From Atopsyche davidsoni (Eukaryota; Arthropoda; Insecta; Trichoptera; Hydrobiosidae): 64,000 nucleotides of DNA. Of this stretch, positions 1 through 10,384 are shown one piece after another (position 1 is the first letter of the stretch; each line of letters opens with the position of its first letter). The notes beneath the pieces are model-generated. The model saw nothing but the letters and a program-made list of their open reading frames with translations. It made no database searches and was not told where the DNA came from. The position numbers and the translations under genes are program-made. The stretch lies in contig JAILWY010000008.1 of assembly GCA_022113835.1 (NCBI GenBank), positions 2,782,001 to 2,846,000 of the forward strand, given 5' to 3'.

Positions 1-452
1 CAAGATAATGCTCTGTATTTGCTGGGATCAGAAGAGATTTGTGTATTTTGAGGTTTTAAAACCGGGTGAAACCGTTATTGAAGAGGTGTACCAACAACAT
101 CTGATTCGTTAAAAGAGATCATTAAAGGAAAAACGCCCAGAATGGGAGACCAGACACGAGACATTGATTTTCCAACACGACAATGCTCGTTCACATGTTG
201 CTCAACCCGTTAAAAACTATTAGGAAAATATCGGATAGAAAGTTCTGTCCCACCCACTGTATAGTCCGGACTTGGTGCCTTCTGACTACATTTTATTTCG
301 GTCGATGCAGAATGGACTTCACTTCAATCCAAGGCATCAAAAATTGGCTCGATTCGTTTTTTGGTTCAAAACATAACCGGTTTTTTTGGGATGGCATCCA
401 CAAATTGCCAGAAAATTTTGTTACTTCAGGTGTTGACGCTCAAATTTCCTAA
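1..452 (+). pseudogene. mariner transposase, C-terminal remnant, cut by window edge
   Basis: This is the C-terminal part of a mariner (IS630-Tc1-mariner superfamily) transposase, read on the plus strand with frame changes. Seen in order: ICWDQKRFVYFEVLKPGETV near 10-75, the second catalytic Asp in QHDNARSHVAQPVKNY near 175-220, SPDLVPSDYILFRSM near 260-310 holding the third Asp, and the family C-terminal motif FFWDGIHKLPENF near 385-420. An in-frame stop follows QQHLIR (about 110), another follows VKNY, and frame changes break up the rest, so it is not functional. The N-terminal DNA-binding half and left TIR lie outside the window and no right TIR was recognised. Its wording differs from the mariner at 10385-11675, so it is a different lineage. 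Family assignment is confident; the subfamily is not. Confidence 0.85.
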
Positions 453-508
453 AAGAATTCCGGTTTTTATCCGACCCAATACATATATTTTTAAGTATTA
501 TAATATTT

Positions 509-830
509 ATGTCTATTTTTTGGATTGAACGTCAATCAGATGCGTATTTATTACCCATTACGGGTTTATTATATTATTACTAATATGATCAGGCACATTA
601 GTTCACACATAGATGATGATTAAAGAAATTCTCAGAAAAATATAATCGTGATATGTGTGGGATTTGAACCCACATCCCCATGGCTTACATGGCCGGTGTA
701 CTAACCCTTGTACTAACGAATCATCGTGGGCTCAAATCCCACACAAATCACGATGATATTTTTCTGAGAATTTCTTTGATCATCTTCTATGTGTGAACTA
801 ATGTGCCTAATCGTATTAGTAATATTATAA
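509..830 (-). repeat. Family A repeat, copy 1: tRNA-like core in a fold-back
   Basis: Two inverted arms (about 582-668 and 727-813) pair almost completely and enclose a tRNA-like core read on the minus strand. On that strand TAGTACAAGGG (705-715) fits the Pol III A-box pattern TRGYNNARNGG, and GGTTCAAATCC (660-670) fits the B-box pattern GGTTCRANNCC, about 35 bases apart as in tRNAs. The outer part (509-580) carries the family tail with TAATGGGTAATAAATACGC on the minus strand. Related copies are at 15278, 16764, 17741, 19229, 32978, 59168 and 59420. This is not a plain tRNA gene, because the acceptor stem is replaced by the long arms. Confidence 0.85.
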
Positions 831-839
831 TATTTAATA

Positions 840-3300
840 AATAATATGAAATTACACAGCCTGTGTATGCATCCATACCTCGCATCCGAGCAGACACAAA
901 GTTCGGTGGAACATTACGTATCAAGTTATTTCTTTGGGAACGATTGCTCGGGTACCTGTCCCCTCACACACGCCTCTCCCCTCAGGTCTGGGCACATTTC
1001 ACCGTACCTTTCGGTAAATTTGCACTTAAAAGTTTACCTGTAGTTTCACAGCTATCGTATTGCCTATGCTAAGAGTTACTCGGTACTCCAAAAGTGTCCC
1101 TGTTTCTATTAAGCACACTTGCACGAGATAGATTTAACTTAAAATAGGTATTTATATTTCACTGTAATTGAGTACTTATAATAATTTTTGGCCATTTTCA
1201 CACGACAGATATTTTATATTTTAATATACATATTGATTGCTTATTGAGTATAATTTGAATTTCACAGATTTCGCTTAATTTTGCAGTTACACACAAATGT
1301 GAAATGTTTCCTAAATATAAATTTGTAGCCATTGCGGATTAATAGTACATTATATATAAGTTATCATTGAAAACAGATTTTTTTTCTATTTTAAAATTAA
1401 TAAAAATAAAAAACGGTTTAATGCACAAATATGGAGAAATAAATTTTACCAGAGAACTGTTAGTTTATAATGAATTTCTTGTTTTTCAGAAGTTTGTCTG
1501 TTCGCTTGCCAACCGTACGATCCTAGGTTTAAAAACAGTTAAAGCAACAAAATATAAATTAGTATATTTATATAATAATATATCATTGTTTTGTTCAAAT
1601 AAGTTAGCTTTTAAGCATCGTTTTTGCTAACGTCGTGACGTAGAAAATACTTGTTTACGCAAGTACGAATCCCCTGAAAAACATCCAGTCTGCAATTCCG
1701 CATAATAAAACTTACTCGGTTATGCGAAACCAAAAGTTTTCAAATATCAATTTCATGTCTTATCAAATGCTTACTCAAATAATATCAACTTGATAGTCGG
1801 GTCTGTACTCTTCCGCTAATCTGTTAAAAATATTGAAAAACTTTGTTTCCCTTGGATAAAACTTTCGAATTTCACTTATATTGACGATGAAATGGTATAA
1901 AGACTTAACTCCTGCTTATGTGTTATAAATATCTGTTTAATAAAAAAAATATAAAAATTAAATTTATAGACATTATATCAAAATAAAATATAAGCATTTT
2001 ACATACTTGATTTATAAAAAGTATTTAAATTTTTTCCTATAATAACAGTCAAATTTGACAATTATATTCAAACTTAAATAAACGCTTATGAAAAACCAAT
2101 AATATTGTATTAAAATTAGAGAAAAAATTAAATCGATTGCCTATATAGGTGTATGTAGCATATTTATTTTTTATATTTAAACCAACAAATATTTTATATT
2201 TTAAAAAGCTGAGTTAAATAAATGATACATCTGAAAACAATAATCTGCTTGACATTTATAAACATTTATACTACGTACTCTATTCTAGTTTCTCCTGATA
2301 AGGCTATAGTTATACAGGATACTAAAATGTACACTTTACAAGGCATCAAAAGCAAGTTTTCAAATATACCTTGAAAAATAAACGAAGCACAAAATTTATT
2401 ATAAAAATGGGTACAAATAAGAATTATAAAAGTTTGAGTAAAAATGCTACGACCTAAACTTAAACAATGAAAAATTTCATAAAATTTTATGTCTAAAATA
2501 TACTGAAAACTAATAATTGCTTTTGCAACTATTCGCAGCAGGAAATGCTGCGGTAATATATAATTTAAAAAATATGTATAATATTTAATTGCACGCATAC
2601 CCCAGAATCAGAATTTTTTTTTTACGGTCAACACATACGATTAGTAGTGGGTATTATTTAATTATAATGTTCAACGGAACTTGTTTTTTTTTTATTATTA
2701 AATATATATGTGATTAACAATAAAAAATCTGCATATACTATGTTTATTGGTGAACACCGTAACAGTGTTTTGCAATTCGTCGATTTCCATAGTCGATGGG
2801 TCATAGTTATATTATCCACAGTTAGGAATAATTCATGACTATGTACAAACGTAAACCAAGTCCCTAATTACCAACATACATGTAACTTGACTGGTTGACG
2901 TGCCAGTAATTCCATACAATATTAAATCTGTGACGTCACCGGACAAATGAAATATTCAATTTTCGTTTTGATACTAATCTGAAATTCGGTTCGTCTGAAA
3001 ATAGTTAACGTAATTTGGTTTGAATTAAATCCAACTGTTATGGACTTTAACCATCGGCGGTAAATTTTAACCTAATTATGATAAAACAGTATTTATTTAC
3101 TTGCAGATAAAAAATATATTAGAACAAAAATAATGAGCAGTCACTAAAATAGTAGATTTGTAAATAGATAATTAACCTACTAAGTATTTAATAATACAGT
3201 TTTGCATTCTTAACTCTGTATTCTATTCTCACCCAAAACAATTATTGCTCAAAGATTGCACAATACAAAAACACAAAAATATACACGAGTTAAAACAAAA
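840..3300. other. Intergenic, AT-rich, no recognised gene
   Basis: Only short AT-driven open frames occur here (for example 1367-1630 plus and 2266-2598 minus), with low-complexity, Lys/Ile/Phe-rich translations and no motif. A perfect CRE octamer TGACGTCA lies at 2931-2938. No RNA gene was seen. Confidence 0.5.
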
Positions 3301-3304
3301 CAAG

Positions 3305-3570
3305 TCATTAACCCAGATCTTACGAAAACTAGACACGTAAATAAATAATCAAAAACGATATATAGAATATACTAATATTTAAATAAACCTACCCTTGGGT
3401 ATACTCTGACCAACGAATAAATAAAGTGATATCTCACACAGAGTGACTTTAAATTGTCTCTTGAAGAATTAACAATACAATACTGAAAATATTAAAAAGG
3501 TTAAAACGAGGCTAGTGACATTAACCCAGATCTTGCGAAAAATACAGCCGTAAATAACTAATGCACGTAC
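3305..3570 (+). repeat. Pair of ~45 bp direct repeats
   Basis: ATTAACCCAGATCTT followed by RCGAAAA occurs at about 3307 and again at about 3522. Both are followed by a related CGTAAATAA stretch and are separated by about 215 bp. The duplication is visible but its origin is unknown. Downstream (3580-3790) is a slightly GC-richer stretch with no gene recognised. Confidence 0.5.
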
Positions 3571-3904
3571 TTGGTCTTCAATATCGACACATCGCGGTTT
3601 ACTGCCGAGCCGCAAGAATGAAGGAACAGCGAAAATAAACACAATTCAGTCTTATTGTCTGTAAAGAAATGTAAATGATGAGTGACGCACCCTTACAAGA
3701 CAACCTTAACCTAAAATATTTCTATAAAACATCGCTTCTTAACTCCTGCGCCTCCCAACCGGTGATCCGCAAAGCCTTCAGCTAGGCTTGATTTTTTCAA
3801 GTTTTCTACTGATCGTAGGCTTTTTTAATGAAGATTGTTAATAATTGTAAAGAAAATATTATATAACAATAGTATTGAGCAGCAGTAATCCGTAGACTTT
3901 AACT

Positions 3905-4040
3905 TCAAATATGTGGTGTAGAAGCACTCGAAGAGAAGACCTATTACAGTACACTATTCTCTCTAAAAAAATTGTAAACACTGGCTCAACATGGTCGGCA
4001 ACCTCCTCTAAAGAGAAACACTCATTAAAGAAGATACTAA
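3905..4040 (+). repeat. Family C short interspersed repeat, copy 1
   Basis: Matches the family C pattern: GTGTAGAAG, a GAAGAC-type stretch, AACACTGGCTCA, GTCGGCAACCTCCTCT, AAGAGA and GAAGAAGA-type end. Other copies are at 6010 (minus), 7840, 57115 (minus) and 59010. No coding frame or TIR was recognised. Confidence 0.6.
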
Positions 4041-4269
4041 TTACTTATCCACAGAGTTTTAAATAAATATAATTGATTAATTTATAATAACATAAGAAAT
4101 TAAAATGTAAGTGTTTTATGTTGCTTGCCTCATTACAGTAAAACAGCAAAACTTAGTCATAAGAATACTCTGTGCTTGAGCAACAAAAAAAAACTAGCTA
4201 AATGCGTTGGAAAGAACTATTATTTTTGTTTTTGAAGGCTTTCACATTTAATTTGTAAAATCATCAGAA

Positions 4270-4490
4270 GACTTGCCAAGAAATTCAATATTTTTGACAG
4301 AGAGTACTTGGTGGAATTCCATTTTAATATTTTTGAGTAGAATACTTGAGTGATTTTCCACATGTTCGTTTTTATTTGTGACCAGTTTCGCCAACCTTTC
4401 ACGATGGCACTATCAAACAGAGCTTGATAATTCCAACGTGAAAGGTTGGCGAAACCGGTCACAAGTAAAAACGAACATGTGTAAAAAGTT
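4270..4490. repeat. Family B fold-back repeat, copy 1
   Basis: Starts with AATTCAATATTTTTGACAGA and GGTGGAATTCCATTTTAAT, then ACTTGAGTGATTTTCCACAT, then TGACCAGTTTCGCCAACC. The last part is repeated in inverted form (GGTTGGCGAAACCGGTCACA) after a short loop around 4420-4428, so the DNA can fold back on itself. Reading frames across it recur in other copies only because the repeat is conserved. Confidence 0.8.
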
Positions 4491-4749
4491 ATATTTGACA
4501 CGTGTTGTGATAAATCTAAGATTTACCTAAATTATTTGTATTGAAATGATTAAATTACTGCATTAAGATATTTTTGTAATATAAAAAAAATATTCTTACC
4601 TTTTAGTAAACAGTCTTTTGCTTATATATTTTCATTTTATTTCATTCATCGAAAAATCAAATAAATATCCCCACCGCGGTTTTTACGTGATTTTTTTTTA
4701 ATCATACGAATAAACGGACAAGTATGTTTTTTTATATTATTTTTTACTT

Positions 4750-4860
4750 CGGCTTGCCAAGAAATTCAATATTTTTGACAGAGAGTACTGGGTGGAATTC
4801 CATTTAAATTTTTTAACTAATTGCTTAATATTATATAAAATCTCACTCAAAAAGATTAAA
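4750..4860 (+). repeat. Family B fragment
   Basis: Shares the family B end (GCCAAGAAATTCAATATTTT, then GGTGGAATTCCATTT). It then runs into an ACTAATTGCTTA and AAAATCTCACTC segment also found beside the family B copy at 27352. Confidence 0.65.
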
Positions 4861-4864
4861 AGAC

Positions 4865-5209
4865 TTGCCCTTAAAACGTTTGTGGGTGGAAGGCGCTGAA
4901 GGTTTGGAACCTTCTCCTCGCAGTATAAAATATTCATATCACCGCGTCGAAAGTTTCCAGAGCGTCAGAACCTTGAACTGCGTCGATAATGATAAAGAAC
5001 GAGAGGAAAAAAATAAGTTTACGCACTTCTTTATTTTCAGGGATGTTTCAGGCGAAATTGTTTACAGCCCTGTGGAATTTGAATGGCCAGAACGCCTCGG
5101 CCGAAATGAATTTCGCCATCCATATTTCAGGACCGACCAACTCCCCTCGGAGAGCGTAATGAGTTTTTTTGTTTTGCTTAAGGAACTAGGCAATGTTTTA
5201 AAGTTATAA
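4865..5209 (+). CDS. Unrecognised open frame in a GC-richer patch (weak)
   Basis: A 114-codon open frame from ATG 4865 in a patch noticeably GC-richer than its surroundings. Nothing in the product is recognised. A consensus-like acceptor (TTTATTTTCAG, ending about 5040) sits inside it. After it the frame reads DVSGEIVYSPVEFEWPERLG, which has more coding character than the first half, so a single exon beginning near 5041 is an alternative. No donor or partner exon was found. It may also be a chance frame, or part of an old insertion next to the family B fragment. Confidence 0.15.
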   Translation: MPLKRLWVEGAEGLEPSPRSIKYSYHRVESFQSVRTLNCVDNDKEREEKNKFTHFFIFRDVSGEIVYSPVEFEWPERLGRNEFRHPYFRTDQLPSESVMSFFVLLKELGNVLKL

Positions 5210-6010
5210 TGACTTGTCTTCTTCAATGGTGCGATTGTTTTCCATTGCTGTAAATTTTATATTTATTTTTTCACTGAGTTGAGACAAACTTTGATGGAAT
5301 ACTACAGAGATTTTTTCTGTTTTATAAATATATTATATTGGACGTGCAGATGATTTTTAATGCTGTCGTTTTTTTTTCAAGTAAAATTTTATCTCATGAT
5401 AAACGGTATGTTTATTTATTACATTTACAAAAAATTCTAATAGTAAATGAAATCTCGTCTTATGACGTGTGAGTCAGATCTAAAAATATTTTTAAAATAT
5501 ATGTACGTATTATATTTTTTTCTGCGGTTAAATGAGACAATACTTAGTCAATGCTTAGTATCACAACCTTACGTTAAGTTTTAACAATGCGCTCTGGTTA
5601 TTCAGCAAAATGAATAATGCTCAAGAAAACTCAATTACCTCCACAACAAATGACACAGAAAATGCACCTGAATTTCCGCAGCGTGATAATTTCTCCAGAC
5701 AGAAGAAAAATTGCCAGATCCTCTACGTTTTCAGCAAAAACCATCTGATGGGGGTTTTACCTGGAAACATCAACAGTATTGCATTTCTGGAGAATTTATT
5801 CCCTCTCATAAATTAAAATGTAATTTTGAATAACAAGGGGGTGCACATTGCACAGGGTAATAAATAAGGGGGCTAATTGCCTCGAATTTTACATCATAAA
5901 ATTTGTATGGAGAAATACGGTTTTTATAATAAATTGTGAACTCAGGCATGTCATGATAATTATTTAGTACTCCAAATTCTAGCAGGAGTATTTGTATATT
6001 TTTAATAGTA
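5210..6010. other. Intergenic, nothing recognised
   Basis: AT-rich with long T runs. A 68-codon frame at 5610-5816 (plus) starts MNNAQENSITSTTNDTEN and is polar and low-complexity. No family or splice context supports it. Confidence 0.4.
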
Positions 6011-6155
6011 CATACTTCTTCTACTTCAGGACCCTCTCTTCAGAGGTGGTTGATGACCATCTCACAGAACAATCTGTGCATATTCATGGTTTTTTATAGT
6101 TATTAGTAATTTAACCGGAAACCCACTGGTCTCGGGTCCATTTAAACCATAGTTT
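6010..6155 (-). repeat. Family C repeat, copy 2
   Basis: On the minus strand it shows GACCCGAGACCAGTGGG, then CATGAATATGCACAG, then GAGATGGTCATCAACC, CTCTGAAGAGAG and GAAGTAGAAGAAG, matching the other family C copies in order. More diverged than the copies at 7840 and 57115. Confidence 0.6.
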
Positions 6156-6349
6156 CCCAAACTATCTTGTCGAGTTTTCCTGTTTTTCTATTCATCAACT
6201 TCAAACATATTTTTGACATCTTATATAGAACAACTCATTTTCATAGGGTTTACTGTACAGTGGGTCTAAAAATGAAAAAGTTAAAATACATGTAAAGTTA
6301 ATTATACCTTTATTAATTAAAAACACACAAAATGCAAATATAGTAATAT

Positions 6350-6415
6350 TCAGAAAATCAATATTTTTGACAGAGAATACATGGTGGAATTCCATTTTAA
6401 TATCTTAAATAGAAT
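6350..6415 (+). repeat. Family B end fragment
   Basis: Matches only the outer end of family B: TCAATATTTTTGACAGAGA followed by GGTGGAATTCCATTTTAATA. Confidence 0.6.
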
Positions 6416-6819
6416 AAAATACATTAATTACAATTCAGGAATTCGTCACAGAATACATAAGTACAATCTGTGTTAGGTGCATTATGACATTTACGAAATG
6501 TCTAAATTTTGGTGATGACCTGCTTAAATGGGATCCACTCTCGTAGACCCCCATTTACAGTTCATGGACCCCCAATTTTATTTTTCGCTGTCATCGACCC
6601 CTCGCAGGTCGACATTGACCACTTTGAGAACCTCTGATTTAAACTTACATATTTTATCATTAACATATTCATTTGATTCAAACTTATCTCTTGAATATTC
6701 AAAGACAAGCAAAAACATTCATATCTCATCAACTCGCCGAACACAATCAACAGTGGTAACTCAATTGTCTGATACAAAAACCCGATAACTCGTTCGTTCA
6801 AGTGATTGAATTAATCGAA

Positions 6820-7140
6820 TCGAGGGCACATTGGATTATCCCTCCCCCTCCTGAGAGCCGAGCACCAGCTAATGAGCACTTTGGAAGGCTTCAGCGCGGC
6901 ACACACGAGCATGTTCGTATATTGTAAATAACCGCGTAAAGAACGGCGCTATCAGAGGGCCACTTATTTTAGAGCCGCGTCAATATAAGATACGCGATCT
7001 CTAATTTCCGGCGTAGGAAATAGGAAATGCTCTTGGCCAGGGGTCCTCAACGCCACGCCGCACTGGGTCCGCCGGGATATATGGCCGGTATTTATGGACC
7101 TCGCATTGAAGAAGTGCTCCCACTGTATTTATTTTATGGC
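6820..7140. other. GC-richer non-coding island
   Basis: A stretch with several CG dinucleotides (AGCGCGGC, AACCGCGT, GAACGGCG, CCGCGTC, CGCCACGCCG) in a strongly AT-rich neighbourhood. No open frame of note. It could be an old element fragment or a regulatory region; the sequence alone does not decide. Confidence 0.3.
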
Positions 7141-7306
7141 TTTACAGTCTGGTAAAGCTTTCCGTATATTTTAATATTTTTTTGCAATCGATCAATATAT
7201 TGAAACATCGGGTCACAGTAACATAGGAGATGATGAAATTTATGTATATATTCAAATATAAATAATAATACCTACACTACACTATTTTCTGGTGTTCAAC
7301 TAGATA

Positions 7307-7833
7307 CCAGAGGCAGTCCATTACCTGGCGAAATCGTGTCATTTAATTAATTTAATTGTCACTTTATTTTTCTACGTTGATTTTATTACAGAGTATTGAA
7401 AAAACTATAAATTATATTCATCTATTTTTTATTATTTAATTAACGCCCATTTTTATGCTAAAATAAAATCTTGAAGATGTTGAAAAATTGGATAAAATGA
7501 CGATTTTTCAAAACCAAATATTGTTAAAGATTTTTTTTTTTTAATTTTTAAAATAATAAATCGCATAGGGTTTATATTTAATCTTTTAATTCCAATTGAA
7601 AAAATAGACTTTTAAATTTTTATGACTCTTGGAACAGGGACATGACGAATCTCCAAATTCCTACTCTTCAATCGGAAAAGTAAATTTATAAGAAATAAAA
7701 ATATATTATGTTTAGAAAAAGAGATATATTAAACTTTTTGCATTTAAATTTTTTTGATTAGCGCAGTCTATTTTTCGCAAAACGGACTAGAAAATGATTA
7801 AAAAAACTCGACTATGGGACCTAGACCCTTAAC
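7307..7833 (+). repeat. Family E ~530 bp repeat, copy 1
   Basis: About 530 bp shared with 17125-17659 (same strand) and 40561-41096 (opposite strand). Markers in order: CCAGAGGCAGTCCATTACC, TGTCATTTAATTAATTTAA, AATCTTGAAGATGTT, TTTTAATTCCAATTGAAAAA, AGGGACATGACGAATCTCC, CAATCGGAAAA and TTTTTCGCAAAACGGACTAG. No protein is encoded. No clear TIR or target duplication was seen, so its class (MITE, SINE or LTR piece) is open. Confidence 0.8.
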
Positions 7834-7839
7834 AAGAAA

Positions 7840-7920
7840 CACTGGCTCAGCATGAGAATATGCTCAGTGAAATGGTCACCAACCTCCTATGAAGAGAGAC
7901 GCTTGATGAAGAAGAATATT
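7840..7920 (+). repeat. Family C repeat, copy 3
   Basis: Directly after family E copy 1: AACACTGGCTCAGCATGAG, AAATGGTCACCAACCTCCT, GAAGAGAGACGCTTGATGAA, GAAGAATA. Near-consensus copy. Confidence 0.65.
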
Positions 7921-7924
7921 ACCG

Positions 7925-9960
7925 TAATGTCACATTATTAATTCTATTTTTTAATGCAAATTTTCATGTATAACAGGACTTTTAAAGTGCATTTGCACTT
8001 GTAGTAGATCTAACTGCAATCAAAGATGCACCCAAGCTAATTTTAATTTTTCACGGAAGCCACCGCACATGAATATTCGTTTTCAATTTTCCACAGTTTT
8101 TTGTAATAATATATTTAGAATATTGATTGCTACATTGTGTCATCGATATATCTTCTAATACTAATACAAAAAAAACATAAATGCTTGTGAGTTACTAACG
8201 AATCTAGCTGACCTGCAAATTATTAAATATTAAATAAACTGCTTGACGCAGCAGTTCATATTTCAGAATCTACATTATTACCCGATCTTGAAATGTAGAC
8301 TTTTCAGGAAAAATGTAATAATTTCAAAACGCATCTTGAAAATCTCTGCAAAGCGACAAAGCACTTTTTTAAAATCCTTTGAAGTCTAGCTTATACAAGA
8401 AGAAATTGATTTTCACAAGTGTTCTGAGCACCCCAGATAAGATCAGATAAATTGTATTGAAAAAATAAAAAAGCGAAATAAAATACCAAGAGGTGCTGTT
8501 ACCGGTTTTTAAATAAAAGCACATGCCTCTTGCAATTTAAAAATATTACCACCTTGAAAAACCTAGATTTATTGATGGGATTTACACAGGGTGTTTCACG
8601 AGTCAGTGACTCTTTTGAAAAATACAGGATATCTTGTTAACTTAAATAAATGGTGTGTTGTTTTAAAAAATATATTTTTAATTAAAGTATTTTCAATGTT
8701 ATTTTTTAATGAACTGCAAATCAAATCCGATATTATATATTACATAAGCTTTTTCATAAACCTCATTAACTCATATCGATTGATTATAAATGCAAAGTTT
8801 TTATTAAAAATATAAAAATATACATATAGAGCATTCTTCACGTCAAATATTAATACTGATATTCTCTATAAAAAAAACATACGCCGCTATCGAATTTTAA
8901 TATTTGTTTAGCTTTATTAAAAGTTATTCAATAATTTTTCCAAAAATCTCTAAATTAAATACACCTCTCACATAAAATTCAGTTCTTAAGAAATTTCGAT
9001 CGTTGAAAAACTTTCTAGACCGGTGTTAAATGCAGCTTTTCTTTAAGCGAAAACTTTAAATGTGGATATTTAAATATATTAATATGTCAAGTGTTATTAA
9101 ATAATGTCCTAACAAAAAGCCATCTTTCAGAGCTTCAAGCAAATTGCATTTAGTGGAATAATATTGTAGATCATTCTTTAGCATTCACGTAGAGCCTCGG
9201 CCCCAATCTGTACCTGAAGAATCGCCTCGGGGGCTTACAACTTTACCCATGGGGAGGCTTTTGTCTTACACCCGCTCTCTTCAGCCGACCAACCCCTATT
9301 GAAGCCAATAAGTAGTTGTAAGACTGAGGCTTATATCTTAGAAACTGTTTCAACTGCTTCCTTCTACACTTTTTTTTACAAAATAGACATCAAAGCAATA
9401 TAATATCAGTTTATAAGAAAACTTTTTTTGAACAGTATTGATGAAACAATCGATGTGATTTTCAGTAGAGTTATATATTTAGATTCCTTTCTTATACGTC
9501 CAGCTACTGGCAAAAATTTTACATCCAAGTTGGTTTCACATTCCGTTCAAATAAGATTACTTCTCACACACACTGCAAATAGTACTTTTAAAATAAAAAT
9601 AACTACAAACGTATCCGATATCGAAATGAAATGAAACGTTTTTCGTTTCATAATTAAACACGTCAGGAGCAGCTGACTCGGCGATTTCAAGTTTGAAAAA
9701 CTGAAACGAGCTTCCCACGCCGCCCCTGATGACCGCCGGAAACAAAATGAAGAAATCTACTTCCGCTTTTTCATAAATTTTCAATTAATACTAGAGCCGT
9801 CATAATAACGGATTGTATTTGTAGTACGACCCTACGTCACAATTTTAATTATTAGTTTATCGATTTTTTTGAAGCAAGTTTTTCAGAGATATATATATTT
9901 GTCATTTTACATAACTCATATTAAAAATTGGTGATTTACAAAACGACTAAGGTTTTTATT
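7925..9960. other. Intergenic, nothing recognised
   Basis: AT-rich DNA with short chance frames (8591-8815 plus, 9428-9634 plus, 9557-9784 minus). A GC-richer patch at 9185-9310 holds one of ten GGAGGCTT octamers (9253-9260). No RNA gene or known element seen. Confidence 0.4.
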
Positions 9961-9965
9961 TTCAG

Positions 9966-10068
9966 TGCCATAGTTGCAATACTTGTTGATAAGCGCGCTG
10001 CAACGAATCTACCAAAAGCTTTGTCTCTATCGGAAAGTGGAATAAGCACTGTGAATGACTTGAGTTAA
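9966..10068 (+). CDS. Candidate 3'-terminal exon, family unknown
   Basis: A good acceptor (GTTTTTATTTTCAG, ending 9965) opens a frame of one base plus 33 codons that ends in TAA at 10066-10068. It begins AIVAILVDKRAATNLPKALS and ends SESGISTVNDLS. The hydrophobic start followed by a charged, polar tail looks like the end of a membrane segment and a cytoplasmic C-terminus. An AATAAA-type signal is present near 10297. No upstream plus-strand exon could be joined, and the family is not recognised. It could be a real last exon whose partners are far upstream, an exon of a degenerate gene, or chance. Confidence 0.25.
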
Positions 10069-10384
10069 TTTTTGGTGGTATTTATTTCAACGTACTCTAG
10101 ATTTAATTATAATTAGGTGGATTATTAGTTTGTGTTCCTCCAATCTAATGTAAATTCACCGGTGTGCACATGCGGTGACATGCGATACACGTGTGCGTGA
10201 CAACCTTAAACCGCACAGTGACTGTCACACCGACGTGACGTCACACCGAGACAGCAGTACAGCCTTTGATATCTGAGAATCATTTTATTAATTAAATAAA
10301 AATTTCACATAAAAACACACTAAATGCGTTGTACGGTCGATAATTCAGATAAATTCATTTTTTTTATTTCATAAATCAAATGTA

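Noticed and set aside
660..722. A tRNA gene on the minus strand
   Set aside because: The A and B boxes are good but the acceptor stem is missing, the anticodon stem is imperfect and the same core recurs in many dispersed copies, so it is a repeat-borne tRNA-like domain.
4220..4501. 93-codon minus-strand frame as a gene
   Set aside because: It lies on a family B repeat; the same peptide words appear wherever that repeat occurs.
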